From: Plutella xylostella
Lineage: Eukaryota > Arthropoda > Insecta > Lepidoptera > Plutellidae
Assembly (NCBI RefSeq): GCF_932276165.1
Contig: NC_064008.1
Coordinates: 687,001 to 751,000 of the forward strand
DNA length: 64,000 bases
Reading direction: 5' to 3'
Shown: piece by piece, positions 1-12,399 of the stretch
Layout: each line of letters begins with the position of its first letter
Position numbering within the stretch: position 1 is the first letter of the stretch
Notes under the pieces: generated by a model
Seen by the model: only the letters and a program-made list of their open reading frames with translations
Told to the model about the DNA's origin: nothing
Databases searched by the model: none
Position numbers and translations under genes: made by a program

Positions 1-657
1 GCCCATATGATATAAATTTATTAAGTATAACGATCACTGTGCATAACAAACGAAAGGCATAATTACTAAATACATAATTTCGTTAAGAATAACGTTCAAA
101 AAGTATAATTTCAATTGATATAACGATTAAAATGCATAACGTTTATAACATAATTATATTCTACAACGAATATAATTATCATAATGTATAATGCACAAAA
201 AGTATAAATGATTCTCGTATCGTAATTTCATTATTATGTTGGGAGACGCTCCGCTCCGCTTCGCTGCGCTCCGCTTTGGTTTCGACGAACATGTGCACCA
301 TAGAATAACTAAGTACTACAGAATGACAATGTCATAGTAAAAAATCGTAGCCATAAAAAAGCTTGAAAATTTAAGCAGTTTCCAGATGGCGCTATACGTT
401 TCGTTAAGCGGTTTCTAGGTGGCACCACTATCTATGGATGAATGCAATGACATCTATCTATTCGATGGTCGTCGTAATCTTGGAAACGGCCAATAGATGG
501 CATTTTAAGCATAAAATATAAATCTTTGAATTAAATATTATTCTCTTCATCTAATGTGCATGCAGTTTGGTAAATATTGCACTCATAAACTTATGGAAAC
601 AAAATAATGCTGGTACATACTTAGGTACTATAGCATTGTCAACTTTGTAAGAAGATA

Positions 658-1475
658 GGGTAACGTAACGTACCTAGGGACATTTTCGACTACCCCAACT
701 TTGAATGAAGCTATCGCAGCGTACAACTAAGATATTAATGTGAAATTTTCTTTATTCGGTAGGATATATAATCTATTATCACTAGTATTTGTGCTAAAGC
801 TTTAGTGTGGCCAGATTTTATTAAATTAAGATAAAAGTAAAAAGGCTTGTTTTGACCCAAGGTACGTTACACGTTTGTACCTTGGGACACTGTTTCCTAT
901 AGCTTTGTACTATGGAAAATGCAAACTTCTAAATAACGCCTTATATCTCTGTTCTTATTGATTTACTGCATCTCTCTTCTGTCTAGTTTCACTCTGGCAC
1001 TAATAAGAACAGAGAAATAAGGCGTTATTTAGATGTTTGCATTTTCCATAGTACAAAGCCATAGGAAACAGTGTCCCAAGGTACAAATTTAATCGTGTCC
1101 CAAGGTACAAAAAAGCAATATTTAACCAAAATTTAAATATCTTTATTTTTAATTAATAGGAATCTTTCAGATAATTGCCATGTCATAAAATTAAATAACT
1201 GAAAAGTTATACGTGACATCCATGTCTTTATTTTGAGCATGCCTCAATGAGATAAAGCAACACAAAAAACTATACAAAAGCTACTTTTGACTCCAAAAAA
1301 CTTCATATTGTCTTCAACACACACTCGATGCTGGTATGATCACGAGACTCACTAGTTTTGCCAAGCGAGTAAAATACTATACCTAGGGTAGAATTTTAAT
1401 GTGTTTATTTAGCCGGTTTTTAAAATACAATCAATGTCCCGAGGTACAAGCGTCCCAAGGTACGTTACGTTACCC
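658..1475. mobile_element. MITE with GGGTAACGTAACGTACC ends
   Basis: The left end GGGTAACGTAACGTACCT at 658 is matched inverted at 1475 (reverse strand GGGTAACGTAACGTACCTT), and both sides are flanked by TA. Inside, 862-960 and 1005-1100 form a second strong inverted repeat around the motif GTCCCAAGGTAC, so the element can fold into a long hairpin. There is no ORF, so it is non-autonomous. The TA duplication fits Tc1/mariner-like or related families, but the superfamily is not established. Confidence 0.6.
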
Positions 1476-2478
1476 TATTTATTTTGCTCGTACCTACGAG
1501 AGTCAACTTGAGACCCGCTACCTATACCCGTCTCTTTCACTCTCACGTGATAATAGAATGGAGTGAAAGGGATAGGACCATTTTTCAGGTGTCAAGTTAA
1601 CTAGCGTAAGTATACTTTGCTCGCTTATGTGCGCGGTCGCCGCCCTCGCACCATCGAGTCAATATTGTATCATAGAACGAGTAGGTACCTACTTAATGTA
1701 TTTTGGTAAATTAAGTATTTATTTATCATCATCATCAACATCAACAGCCAACGCACGTCCATTGCTGACCATAGGCCTCACCCAAAGCACGCCACAAAAC
1801 TGTCACATTCGCCGAGCATTCGCCCCGAATTTCATAATTATTTTGCTAAGGTTCATTTTTGTTTGTGTTTTTTCCGTATCTCAAAGTACAATCGACAGAA
1901 AAGGTTTTTGCATTTCTTAATTGATTGCATATAAAGTGATTATCATTTAACTTTTAGAAATATGTTGACTAAAATGATTATTATTTCATAGAATAGTATA
2001 CTTAACTAGCCAAAGTTTAACCTCAGTAACAGTGAAAAGTAATTTACCCTTCTCATTGTTTTAGCTCTTACCTGAAACTGAAATAAACGGTTTATCGGTG
2101 TACTTACTTATACTTACTATACTAGTACCTACTCGTTATTCTATGATACCATTTGTTGAAAATGTTACTTATTCATTACCATAGAATAACGAGTAGGTAC
2201 CTTCTTAAGAGGAGAGTATACATACCTTTGCGATTTTAGCGAAATAGTTAGGTATTTAAGAAAACATTTGCTATCGCTTGTACTCTCATGCCCCGGGCAC
2301 GGGTGCGACAGAGATATACTGCAGCTCGCGACTGACAATAGGTAAGTACCTACTTTTCTGAATGAAATTCTGGTTTTGGGAGAAAACGTTTTACACTAAC
2401 TAAATACTTACTTTGGGAAAATAAAGGAAATAAAATGGGAAAATAAACTATGGATATATTTTAATAAATATTTATTTT

Positions 2479-2856
2479 TTATTTATGTTGTAGAATTCGT
2501 AGCTTAGAGTGAGGCTTAAATGCAACAGACTCACGAATTTTGCCTCTTTTACAGTAAAAATGTATTTTTACTAATATTAAGTGATCAATAAGGAACTTAA
2601 TATGTTCTTGGCATAAAAATGCCATCAAATCTTCTGCCTCGCATCTCAAATATATTAAAATACTCTTAATCAGATTTGCCTTTAAATTTCTTAAATGAAT
2701 CATGTTATCAATATTATTATTGAATTCTCCAAGCACTAAATCGATAAATTTCTCAAATATGTCACTCGGCGTCTTAAGTTTTATCGTATTTAACACGTTC
2801 ACGGACAATTGATGGTTGAAAAATATTTTGATATGACACCTAAAAATCCCATACAT
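2479..2856 (-). pseudogene. Possible P-element/THAP-type transposase C-terminus
   Basis: An open frame of 125 codons whose end, LVKIHFYCKRGKI...KLRILQH, resembles the C-terminal pattern of P-element-like (THAP9-type) transposases, where an F-x-K-x-R-I-F-Y segment is followed by a basic stretch and KLKIL-x-H. The central part is Leu/Ile-rich and probably helical. No N-terminal THAP zinc finger or catalytic core is seen nearby, so this would be a remnant of the element occupying 1-4590. The match is by eye and weak; it could be a chance ORF in AT-rich DNA. Confidence 0.3.
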
Positions 2857-4716
2857 TTTATCGTTCCGCCTTGAAACGTATTGCCGTATCTCAACATATT
2901 TTATTTACGTAATGTGAAGGTTACGGCCATAGACGGTATCGTCTACAAGCGGTCCGCCACATCATGCATATCCAACAATGCGTATAGTGACATCTACGGC
3001 TACAGGCGGCAGCCGCCAGTTTTTTTCAAGGACCGAATCATTTTCAAAAAGGTTTGGACGTTTTTCAGATACAAAGTTACACTTTTAGCATGCTATTTAC
3101 AATAAATAAAGCTGATATAGTAAGATTAAACAAAAGGGTTCATCGACAAAAGCTAAAATTTTCTACTTCCTCATTACAGTTATATCTTCGCTTTTCTATG
3201 TTCCATTTAAGTAATTATAGTATTTGAATCGAATAGGTAGGTATCCTATATGCAAAACAGTATGATATTTATCGATTTATTATTAATTTACCTCGTAATT
3301 TGCCACAAAAATTACCAGACTACCACCCGTTCTACACAACATTTCCGCGACGCGCGCGCCGTGACACTAACTTCTGGAAGGTTATTTTTATTTGTAACGG
3401 TTACGGCGACAGGCGGTATGTCACTATAAAGTTCACTTATGTGTGTGCAAAAGAAACCCCGACAAGTTCTTTGTTATGACACCTAGAAACAAATGAATTA
3501 GCACAATACGACACTAAATCATGCATCTCCTGTTAAGAATACGGAAATGATACGGCTGTTGACGGTTGGTCGGTTTCAATCAATAGAAGTTGGACGGCCA
3601 CAGGCGCGTAGTCATATTACAAGGATACTTAATTACGGCCCTCGACGGATTGTCCGTGAACGTGTTAAGAAACCGTATGTTTTATTTAATATTAAAAGTT
3701 GTCTTTTATCTTCCAAATCACGCATAAAAATTGTTTTTTCAAACCTACCTACGCATCGAACATTATTACGTTCTGTTTTAAGCTGTTTGTTCCTTTTGTA
3801 ATTTTATATATTATATTCATTGTTTCCATTTCAATTGACTAAGTAACTTTTTACTAATATAATAGGAAGGAAAATAGTGTTCAATAATATAAAAATCTTT
3901 ATTGAAAAGAGCGTATTTTTTTTATTAGTAAGTTTTTTTATTAATAGTAGGTACTTATAGGTTTACGTAAAGTGGAAAACATCACACGTTCCCAACTAAT
4001 GGCGCACCTATTGCCATCTAGTGATTATTCGTTAGTACTACTACGTTAGCAAGTAAACTCGCAACGTCTTCTTTCAAAATGGATTATGCAATAATTTAAG
4101 ATTTCGACAAAATTCTACCACTAACGACATCTTACGGATGATTCAAAACTAAATTATCTAGTTACAACCGGGCTAAGGAGATTGTCATTCTTTAGTACTT
4201 AGTTATTCTATGATGTGCACCTAACACGCTCCTCCTCGCTTTGCTCGTCGTCGCACCTATCTTTAGGTTTTGGTGCTAGGGGGTTTGACGGTGTTGGGTA
4301 ATTAAACACAGATTATGTTAGTATGTTTTATGAACTTTATACTAAATGATAGGTATATATTTTAAACGATATACGTAATGTATGTTATACGAATTGATAT
4401 TAGTCCTCGTAAGTATTATATATTTTGATTTTATATAAAATGTACGTTATACCAATTGAATCTTATACCTTATGAAAATATAGATTTTGTTGTTATACGT
4501 AACGTTCATTATATGTTGTGAACGTTATTAATGTGAAATTATACATTTCGTTTTTATACGTCGCAATACGCACCCAAATGTACCTACTTATCCCATATTA
4601 ACTCTCGTGTTAATTATATTTCGGTATAGTTACCCGACCTGGTGTAACGTGATGTTTGGTCGAATTCACCCTAAGCATTGACAAATATTTATATTACTTT
4701 TGAAATTATTGACCCT

Positions 4717-4868
4717 AAGGGCCAGTTTTTTGATCCCTAGTTAACTCAACATTGGTCAAAAATGGCTACCATTTGTTAAAAACCAACAAAATTCGTATGC
4801 AGATGTCATGCTTGACAAGTGACTTGACCAATGGTTAAAGTTGACCACGGATCAAAAAACTTGGCCTA
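4717..4868. repeat. Hairpin MITE
   Basis: GGGCCAGTTTTTTGATCC at the left is mirrored by GGATCAAAAAACTTGGCC at the right, giving a short foldback element of about 150 bp without coding capacity. It lies just upstream of the minus-strand exon relic at 4927. Confidence 0.5.
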
Positions 4869-4926
4869 AGTCATTTAAAAAAACTCGTTAAACGAGTCCG
4901 GCCGCTTTCGTCATTTTTGATCTTAC

Positions 4927-4989
4927 CCCCTGTCCAAGCACTACAGCCATGACAGCGAAAAGAGACAGAACAAAAACAAAAAAAAAACT
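4927..4989 (-). pseudogene. Relic signal-peptide exon of the small secreted peptide family
   Basis: On the minus strand the frame reads VFVLSLFAVMAVVLGQG directly before a GTAAG donor, which is the family's exon 1. The start codon region has decayed into a T-run (A-run on plus), so no ATG is left. It lies head to head with the gene starting at 5297. The same arrangement recurs at 15599/16163, showing that the pair was duplicated as a unit. Confidence 0.6.
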
Positions 4990-5240
4990 GCTGACTGAAA
5001 ACAGTGGAACCGGTACGCCATCATATAAAGGGTCAGTATTCAATTAGTGATAAAATTTTCGGCGTAAAATTAATTACGATAAAATACAGAAATTAATTTC
5101 TTGATAAATTTTATTGGTTCCCTTCGTGTAACTAATTTCTAAATAGATATGGAACGAAAGTTATTAAATGAAGTAGGTACTTAATCATAAAAATAACAAA
5201 ACACCATTTCACGGTGAAAATTTCAACATGGACGAAATTT

Positions 5241-5285
5241 TCTTTATAACTTGGTGCGCCGGTTTTCCAGTATTCAGTTACAAGA
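5241..5285 (+). promoter_or_regulatory. TATA + initiator of the 5297 gene
   Basis: CTTTATAA at 5242-5249 is followed by the initiator-like CCAGTATTCAGT at 5266-5277. This is the same promoter pair as in the other family members, 20-30 bp upstream of the ATG. Confidence 0.5.
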
Positions 5286-5296
5286 AGGGTTTCAAA

Positions 5297-7401
5297 ATGA
5301 AACTGTTTGTGTTTGTTCTGTCTATATTCGTCGTCATGGCTGCAGTGCTTTCACAGCCACCCCCTGTAAGATTAACACTTTATATTCATCATCATCTTCA
5401 CCGACCCGAATACAAATAGGTAGGTATCTGTCTTTTAAACAAATACTGCCCCTGCGGGAATTTTTATCTTTTTATCTTCCACTCTTCGAATGAATAGTAC
5501 TGCGAGCCCCCAATTATAGACGACCCCCGCACCCCCGCGGTAAGAAAACCACACCGGCGTACAGTAGGCTGCAAAGTTCTTAGTTCAAAGTCTAAATTTT
5601 TTCCAGCTATATTTATCATTGCTGCTTAGTTGGGGTCAGGTTTCTTTGCAGCCTACTGTACGCCGGTTTGGTTTTCTTTCTATATATTATATATATATTT
5701 TCCAGTTTACATTCTAAACAACGCATGTTCGGAATCCTTAAAACTGTGAATACCTTCTAAGTTTTGGGCAATAGTAGGTATCAGGTCTGAGCAAAATATT
5801 GAGAATATTTTTTGGAATCAAGTCTACGTTCTTTGCCAGTCTGTCTAATATTTATTACAAGTATTTTGAGGTGGACCGCCAACATTGTTGTTTGACTGGT
5901 GCCCTCCTCTCAATTAGCACTCTTACTACAGCACTTGCATACAGCTTCTACACATGAACATTTAGGTCACGTGACTCTCTAACAGTGGCGAAGGGTGCGA
6001 TTCCCTTTCTTATGTATCTTTCCCTTTTGTATTCTCTAAACCTCACGATAGTTCATGATAGGTAAGAATATACACTCACGAGCAATGGAAATGTTCCAGT
6101 GACATACTATGGAAAGTCAATAGCAGGTGGAACTTTTTCATTGCTAGTGAGTGGATTTTTCACAACGGCTTCCCCAACAAAGAAATATACCCTACGTCAC
6201 TGCATTCTACTATAAATAGTACGTTAAAAACTCATAATCATAATCATAATCATTTATTTCCATAAAATTGCACAGTTATTCACAAATTATAAAGGATTAA
6301 TTAAGAAAATCTAAAGGATTAATTAAGAAAATCTAAAGGATTAATTAAGAAAATCTAATTATGCTATAATAACAATATTGTGTTTATTCTACTTCCTAAT
6401 AAAGGGCAAAGCCCTGTGACTTAGGTTAAGTAGGTAGGTATGCTCTTCCCAATGGTGATCAGTATATCAGTATATCTACATCCAATAATGCTAGATTTTT
6501 AACAAAAAAATAAATTAAATTAAATAAATGAAAAAAACAATAATTATTAATGTATTAATGTATAAACTGTTCAGTACAAGCCCCCGATTTATACCCTTTC
6601 CGGTGTTTTTACCATGTTGCGGATTTCATCAAGCATTCGGGATGGCACGCCATTTTCCCTCGTCCCGCGTGCGTATTCCACGCATTACAATAAATAGTTG
6701 TATGAAAATAACACTTGCGGGTGTCACGCTTGCGGGGCGATCCTGCGTGCGTAATGAAATCCGGACCATATTTAAAACATCCTTAGTATACCACTTTTGC
6801 AACACCCTGTATAATTCTTTTTTTTGTATAGGTGGGACGCCAGGGCAATTATGGCTGTGGGCATGACTTTTGCCCTCCCCCCATAAATCCTGTTTATTTA
6901 AAGTAAGGATATAATCGTGTATATTATAAGTTAACTGCATACCTAGCATGGGGCGCAAGACGCGCACGACAAGACTTGACTAATGTTTTTAGTCGCGCTC
7001 GCTCTACAAAGAAATTAACGCTTCTTCACTGCTTTCTACTATAAGGAGTGCGTTAAAAGTTGTTCAGCATAATCCTCTGAGTTACCGTGAAGGAAAACAT
7101 CGTGAGGAAACCTGCATATCTGGATTTAGCACATATAGGTATGTGAACCCTCCAACCAGCAGTGGACCAGCGTGGCAGGCAGTTTAGACCTTGGGGAAAT
7201 GCTCAAAGGTTCCACTCGAGAGAGCCAGGTGCAAGTACCTACACCCCCACACAGAATAGAATATAATAGAATAAATCCCCCGAGTCATCCCCTTTCGACT
7301 TAGTATACCACTTTTGCAACACCCTGTATACTTAATATTTTTCACAGACTTGCTGCGCAACAACCAGGCAGTGGTATCTGGTCTACCGTTGTGGTGAATG
7401 A
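5297..7401 (+). CDS. Small secreted peptide gene, copy 1
   Basis: Not a named family that I recognise. Exon 1 (5297-5365, 23 codons) encodes MKLFVFVLSIFVVMAAVLSQ plus PPP: a short start, a hydrophobic core and small residues before Gln, i.e. a typical signal peptide. It ends at CCT|GTAAG in phase 0. The likely exon 2 (7348-7401), after TATTTTTCACAG, reads TCCATTRQWYLVYRCGE then TGA and has three Cys. An alternative acceptor after CCAGGCAG (7372) would start at WYLVYR, which lines up better with LVYRG in the 51758 gene. A candidate third exon starts at 7924 after TTTCCAG, with AATAAA at 7954. The ATG at 5297 is chosen because every copy aligns there; the upstream in-frame ATG at 5228 precedes the TATA box. 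The intron holds MITE and SINE pieces. Exon 2 assignment is inference. Confidence 0.5.
6291..6356. repeat. 22-bp tandem repeat, three copies
   Basis: Three head-to-tail copies of a 22-bp unit (AAAGGATTAATTAAGAAAAT plus CT), in the first intron of the 5297 gene. Flanking 6235-6260 is a short CATAAT repeat. Confidence 0.85.
6780..7335. repeat. Fragments of a GTTGCAAAAAGGGTATAC-ended MITE and a SINE body
   Basis: AGTATACCACTTTTGCAACACCCTGTATA occurs (in two pieces of motif) at 6785-6813 and again at 7301-7330, each a single end of the MITE family seen complete at 15218-15405. Between them, 7080-7200 carries the SINE-body string GGAAAACATCGTGAGGAAAC that recurs at 19425. Exon 2 of the 5297 gene starts 18 bp after the second MITE end. 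Confidence 0.5.
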
Positions 7402-8149
7402 AGGTAAGAAGATGTATCGTAAGGGATGGTCAAGGGAGGGTTTAGGGATGAGTGATCGATTATTCTAAGAAACCCCGAGCAATGTTTTTTCCGTATCCCT
7501 CTAAGAAACTTTCGATCTATTGTAACGTCTTGCTGTTAGAATACTATATAACTATGGGATATATTAGAATAATGTCCCATAGGCAAATCTTTTCCAGTTT
7601 ACATTCAAGACAAAGCATGTTGTGAATCCTTAAACCTGTGAATGTCTTCCAAGTTTTGGGCAATAGTATAATATTGAAGTACTTAGTTAGACATAATTAT
7701 TTTACCAAGCTTTATCTGCTTTCTTTGCTAGTCTGTCTAATATTTTAATAAAATATCAAGATAGATCAGCCTGACTCTTCACTCTCATTTCAGTGCTTTA
7801 TTTTTCCAGATTTAAATTGGGGTCACTCAATATTTATTCAATTTGTTTTACAGAAAAAAACCAATAAAACGAACAGTATGAAACATCAGAGAGCTAAGCT
7901 CAATCAATGGCACACATTTCCAGGGACGATTGAAAAAAAACCTTTTGTTGGACAATAAACACAAATTCATTTCAATGGTTTTGTTTTTCTGTCTTTTTTT
8001 CATTTAAATACCTAGCAAAAACTGAGTCTTCATTGGTAATCATAAATCAATACTCTCTACCTCTGATGGTAGGATGGTGGAAATAATTTCCGTTACAACA
8101 ACCGTTTCCGTTACTATTGTTGTGCCAGTGGTGAAGAACAGAACTAGCT

Positions 8150-9500
8150 ACTGTAATAGCCAAAGTGTTGGACAGTTTGCTTAATAAACACTTGGACAAA
8201 CGCTTGCGTCTGCACAGCGCGCAGTTCGGTTTCCGCGCAGGGCTGTCGACTGAGAGCGCCATTATGTGTCTTAAACTCTTAAGCGAACTGTTCAATACTA
8301 CACTAGTAGAAAGACGCCGGTCTATGCGTGCTTTTTGGACCTTTCAAAGGCGTTCGATAGGGTGTCCTATGACATTCTGTGGGATAAGCTTGCGAAAGAA
8401 ATGCCTCAGGAGTTGGTTTCAGTTTTTCGCTACTGGTATGACAATCAAGTTAAGACAGGTCTTATTCCAGCAGTGGCGAGTATAGGTTGGGTTGTGGGGT
8501 AAGACAGGGGGGTTTGTCTTCCCCTAAATTGTTTAACCTGTAGGTACATGAATGATCTGATAGGTGAGCTCAGCAGCACCAAAGTTGGTTGCTCAATAGA
8601 TGGCGTTATGATCAATAACATAAGCAATGCAGATGACATGGTGCTGCTGAGCCCATCGATCAACGCGAGTCGTATGCGGAAACACACGGACTTAGGTACA
8701 AAACTAAAAAAAGTGAACTGTTAGTGTTTCAGGCTCCAAATATATAAAAGAGTCTGGTTCCTTCAGTCTACTTAGGAGGAGTAGAGTTAAATAAACAGAG
8801 TCACCGAGTTCAAGTACCTGGGTCACGTGGTCACGGAGACGCTCGTAGACGACCTGGACATGGAGCGGGAGCGCAGGGCGCTGGCGGTCAGGTGCAACAT
8901 GCTGGCTCGCCGGTTTGCACGCTGTACTCGACAAGTCAAGCTGACCTTGTTCCGAGCGTACTGTCAGTCCTTCTACACGTGCAGCCTGTGGGTCAACTAC
9001 ACGCGCCGGGCCTACAGCGCGCTGCGCGTCCAGTACAATAACGCACTGAGGATCGTGTTGGGGCTGCCGAGATTCTGCTCCGCATCAGGAATGTTCACTG
9101 AAACCAGAGTGGATGACTTCTTTGCCGTCATGCGTAAGCGAGCAGCCTCCTTACTATCTCGTACGCGGAGCAGCTCGAATGCAACCCTCAGCGTGTTGGC
9201 GGCTAGGATGGATAGTCCAATTGTGAGGCATTGCGTAGGTGTACCTACACATTACACACATGAAATAAGAAATGAATGTACTTATTTATTTGTTCATTCA
9301 ATTTTTTTTTTCATATTATTTAATCCAATTTATTTCACATTTATAATGACATTGAAGTATATTTATTTATTATTTCGGATCTGATTTAATTTAATTTTTG
9401 CATGTATGATTTTTATATTTTGACTAACAAATTGTTTGACATGTTTTACTAATTGACTATGGATGACATATCTGGAAATAAATGTTTAATAATAATAAAT
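8150..9500 (+). pseudogene. Broken LINE reverse transcriptase fragment
   Basis: Pieces in shifting frames make up the C-terminal half of a non-LTR reverse transcriptase: AQFGFRAGLSTESAI (8210-8255), a frameshifted KAFDRVSYDILW-like segment near 8345, a GLSSPKLFN-like segment near 8515, a degenerate ADDMVLLSPS box near 8632 (Tyr replaced), then an open tail (8827-9240) with a YLGHVVTE-like start and many Arg/Cys. The 3' end at about 9500 is an ATAA-rich tail. Several frameshifts and stops make it inactive. The clade is probably CR1/Jockey/Rex-like; not certain. Confidence 0.75.
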
Positions 9501-9844
9501 CAAAATCTGGCTATTAATTTTTTTAAGCCCCAATGAAAAAGAGATTTTTCTTATTTAATTCTTATTCCGTCCAAGGGTTGATTCGACGAAGCTCAAGTAA
9601 CTCTTAGGGTGGATTCGACCAAACTAGAGTAATTCTTAATACGATAATAAAGACAATTTTTATTCCTATGATATAGCCAATATTGCATTTTACCAAACCT
9701 GAAACCAAGTAGCTTATACCAAGAAAAAAAAGTTACACCACCAACACTGACCGTGTAACGCGCTTATCCGAGAGTAGTTTTGTAGTCGCGGCGGCACGTC
9801 AGCTGATTAGAAAACCGTCATAATAATATGACGTTTTATACTAT

Positions 9845-10153
9845 TGTTACAAATATAACTCCGAACCTCAGAATAATAACAGGAAGCAATCGTATTTACA
9901 CCGCGACGACGTACTCTGTGGTCGGCAGATAAGCCATGGCGGGAAACGTCAAAAAGGAGATGTCAATGTCATTGTCAAGGAAGGAGGGAGTTGATTTGAA
10001 TATGGAGTCGTGTTCTTGTATTTTCTGATTTAATTTGTTTGTTATTGATATAAATCCTCATGTTTTCAAGTTGTATTAATGATTTATGGTAAAACGAACC
10101 TATTTCACAAATGAGTTTACTTTTTGTGTCACCTTTTCCTTCTGGTTTTAACA
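9845..10153. repeat. Left LTR (309 bp)
   Basis: Begins TGTTACAAATATAACTCC and ends GGTTTTAACA. It matches 13308-13616 without a difference that I can see. The terminal inversion is TGTTA/TAACA. Confidence 0.85.
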
Positions 10154-11339
10154 TCAGAAGTGGGATTCTTTCCACGCGCTATTTTCCGCTTCTGCCTATG
10201 TTTTTCATACAATACAAGTTAAATCAGAAAAATACAGAAATATTGGTATTCTGCACACTTTATTTTATAAATTTTCTGTCCCCTAGGCGGTGAGTTTATG
10301 AGTTCTTGTTGTATAAAGCCGGTACGTAAGTACATTGGTGTTGTGAAAAGAAGTAACAGGTAGTTTGGTATTATTCCTGTAATGCCTGTAAGTATGTTCT
10401 TGGCACTACCGTGGTAAGATTTGAATTAGGAAGTGATTGCATCACGCCACTGTTGCCCGTGCTCACAGGGAATATGCATTATGTTGCTTTAAGTTATTTC
10501 AATAGTTCAGATATCAATTAACATTTGTTTTGAAATCATTTTATATGAAAGCAAAGATGAATTAGACAGTTGAATACACAAGATAGATGGAGTGTCAGTA
10601 CAAAAGAAATGTCAATAAAAATAACACCCCACTTCTACCGCTGAGCTCTTATTTTGAATAAGTTTAGTTTGTGACTTTGTTGGCTCAGAGGTGTAGTAGG
10701 TTGAAATTAAAACGGTTTGACAGTAAACAAAATGCAGAAAACTGCTTTGCTTTTGTATGTATGTGGCACACCATCTGTATATTGTTAATCTAAGGTTGAG
10801 ATGGTAAGTGACAGTGTGAAAGGATAATAATTATGCCATCAGCTTGAGTAGCTTCTTACATGTAGCACCAACCATCACTCCATGTCATTGTATATAGATG
10901 TATTGAGATAGGTAAACCTGAAATAATGTGGTACAGTTACTCGGTACTCAGCAAGTACTTATTGCTTCTTATGTTTCATAACCTAACCTATGAAAGCAGT
11001 TGAGATTGGTTCTGATCCCCATACGTAGGTGTGTGAGACCCTATTAAAGGAGTGGCCGAATGGTATGATAGGAATGGTTTAATTTTATTACAGGAGTGGC
11101 CAAACTGAATGTAAATGAGGTCAAAAAAAAAAGTCTACCTTCAATTGGTACCCTTGAGATAAAAGCTAATGCAGGATATGAATTTTGACTCATATTTGAT
11201 GTTTTTTTTTTGTTAAGCAGACTTGACTGGATGAGTGCACCTTTAGAATGAGAATCTCAATGAAGCCAGCTTCTACACCGGTCAGACTGGCCGAGCTGGA
11301 TTGCAACCAGATGGTGCCGATGCAGTACCTGCAGTGCGC

Positions 11340-12135
11340 TGTCTGCGCGCTGCTGTCTGCGCTGTCTGCGCGCTGCTGTGTGCGCTGTATGCGCGCTGCT
11401 GTCTGCGCTGTCTGCGCGCTGCTGTGTGCGCTGTATGCGCGCTGCTGTCTGCGCTGTCTGCGCGCTGCTGTGTGCGCTGTATGCGCGCTGCTGTCTGCGC
11501 GCTGCTGTCTGCGCTGTCTGCGCGCTGCTGTGTGCGCTGTATGCGCGCTGCTGTCTGCGCTGTCTGCGCGCTGCTGTGTGCGCTGTCTGCGCGCTGCTGT
11601 CTGCGCTGAATGCGCGCTGCTGTCTGCGGCCTGCGCTGCTGTGTTTGCTGCTGTGTGCGCTGTCTGCGCGCTGCTGTGTGCGCTGTCTGCGCGCTGCTGT
11701 CTGCGCTGAATGCGCGCTGCTGTCTGCGGCCTGCGCTGCTGTGTTTGCTGCTGTGTGCGCTGTCTGCGCGCTGCTGTGTGCGCTGTCTGCGCGCTGCTGT
11801 CTGCGCTGAATGCGCGCTGCTGTCTGCGGCCTGCGCTGCTGTGTTTGCTGCTGTGTGCGCTGTCTGCGCGCTGCTGTGTGCGCTGTCTGCGCGCTGCTGT
11901 CTGCGCTGAATGCGCGCTGCTGTCTGCGGCCTGCGCTGCTGTGTTTGCTGCTGTGTGCGCTGTCTGCGCGCTGCTGTGTGCGCTGTCTGCGCGCTGTCTG
12001 CGCGCTGCTGTCTGCGCTGAATGCGCGCTGCTGTCTGCGGCCTGCGCTGCTGTGTTTGCTGCTGTGTGCGCTGTATGCGCGCTGCTGTCTGCGCTGTATG
12101 CGCGCTGCGTTCTGCGCTGTATGCGCGCTGCGGTT
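11340..12135. repeat. 23-bp GC-rich minisatellite with 100-bp higher-order unit
   Basis: The basic unit GCGCGCTGCTGTCTGCGCTG plus TCT (23 bp) alternates CTG/GTG and TCT/TAT variants. From 11610 a 100-bp higher-order unit, containing GCGGCCTGCGCTGCTGTGTT, repeats at 11610, 11710, 11810 and 11910, with a further interrupted copy near 12010. Because 23 and 100 are not multiples of 3 and the unit lacks stops in most frames, long ORFs appear in several frames on both strands (Ala/Arg/Gln/Ser-rich or Cys/Ala-rich). They are by-products of the repeat, not evidence of a protein. Confidence 0.9.
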
Positions 12136-12399
12136 TGGTGGTCGCGCAGGCAACCGCCTGACGCGGGTGCACAGTAAGCATGCTGTGTGCGCATGATGCG
12201 CTACCGTTGGCCATAGACGGCTGACGTGGAATATGCATCGAGGGGCATTCACAAGTACTTCAAACCGCTCTCGACGGGATCTCACGCAGAAATGCGATGA
12301 ATGGCTTTGACTTTCATTCATAACTTTTTTTTTTAATTATTTATTTGTTTGAATGCTAACAAAGGTATTAACAATTTTTTTTTTGTTGTTAGTTTGTGT

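Larger units (their letters stand above)
1..4590. repeat. Decayed element with long inverted ends
   Basis: Bases about 240-330 and 4170-4275 are inverted copies: GTGCAC, then CATAGAATAACTAAGTACTA, then GAATGACAAT. Both are followed outward by AT-rich DNA with recurrent TATAACGTT/TATACGT motifs (1-230 and 4310-4570). A third copy of the GC-rich terminal block (GAGCAAAGCGAGGAGGAGCG) lies at 24360-24450. This suggests one old transposon filling the first 4.6 kb, with later insertions inside it. The left end may lie outside the window. No host gene is visible here. Stretches 1476-2470 and 2860-4170 contain only short, unsupported ORFs and recurrent TACGGC...GACGG motifs. Confidence 0.35.

Noticed and set aside
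1627..1920. 97-codon plus ORF
   Set aside because: Contains a tRNA-SINE-like or repeat segment (CATTGCTGACCATAGGCCTC) and no domain; probably chance.
5228..5419. Upstream ATG at 5228 as start of copy 1
   Set aside because: It precedes the TATA/initiator pair, and no other family member has the extra N-terminus.
11190..12321. Long ORFs of 100-354 codons on both strands
   Set aside because: They are produced by the stop-poor 23-bp minisatellite, exist in nearly every frame, and start or end outside any recognisable domain.
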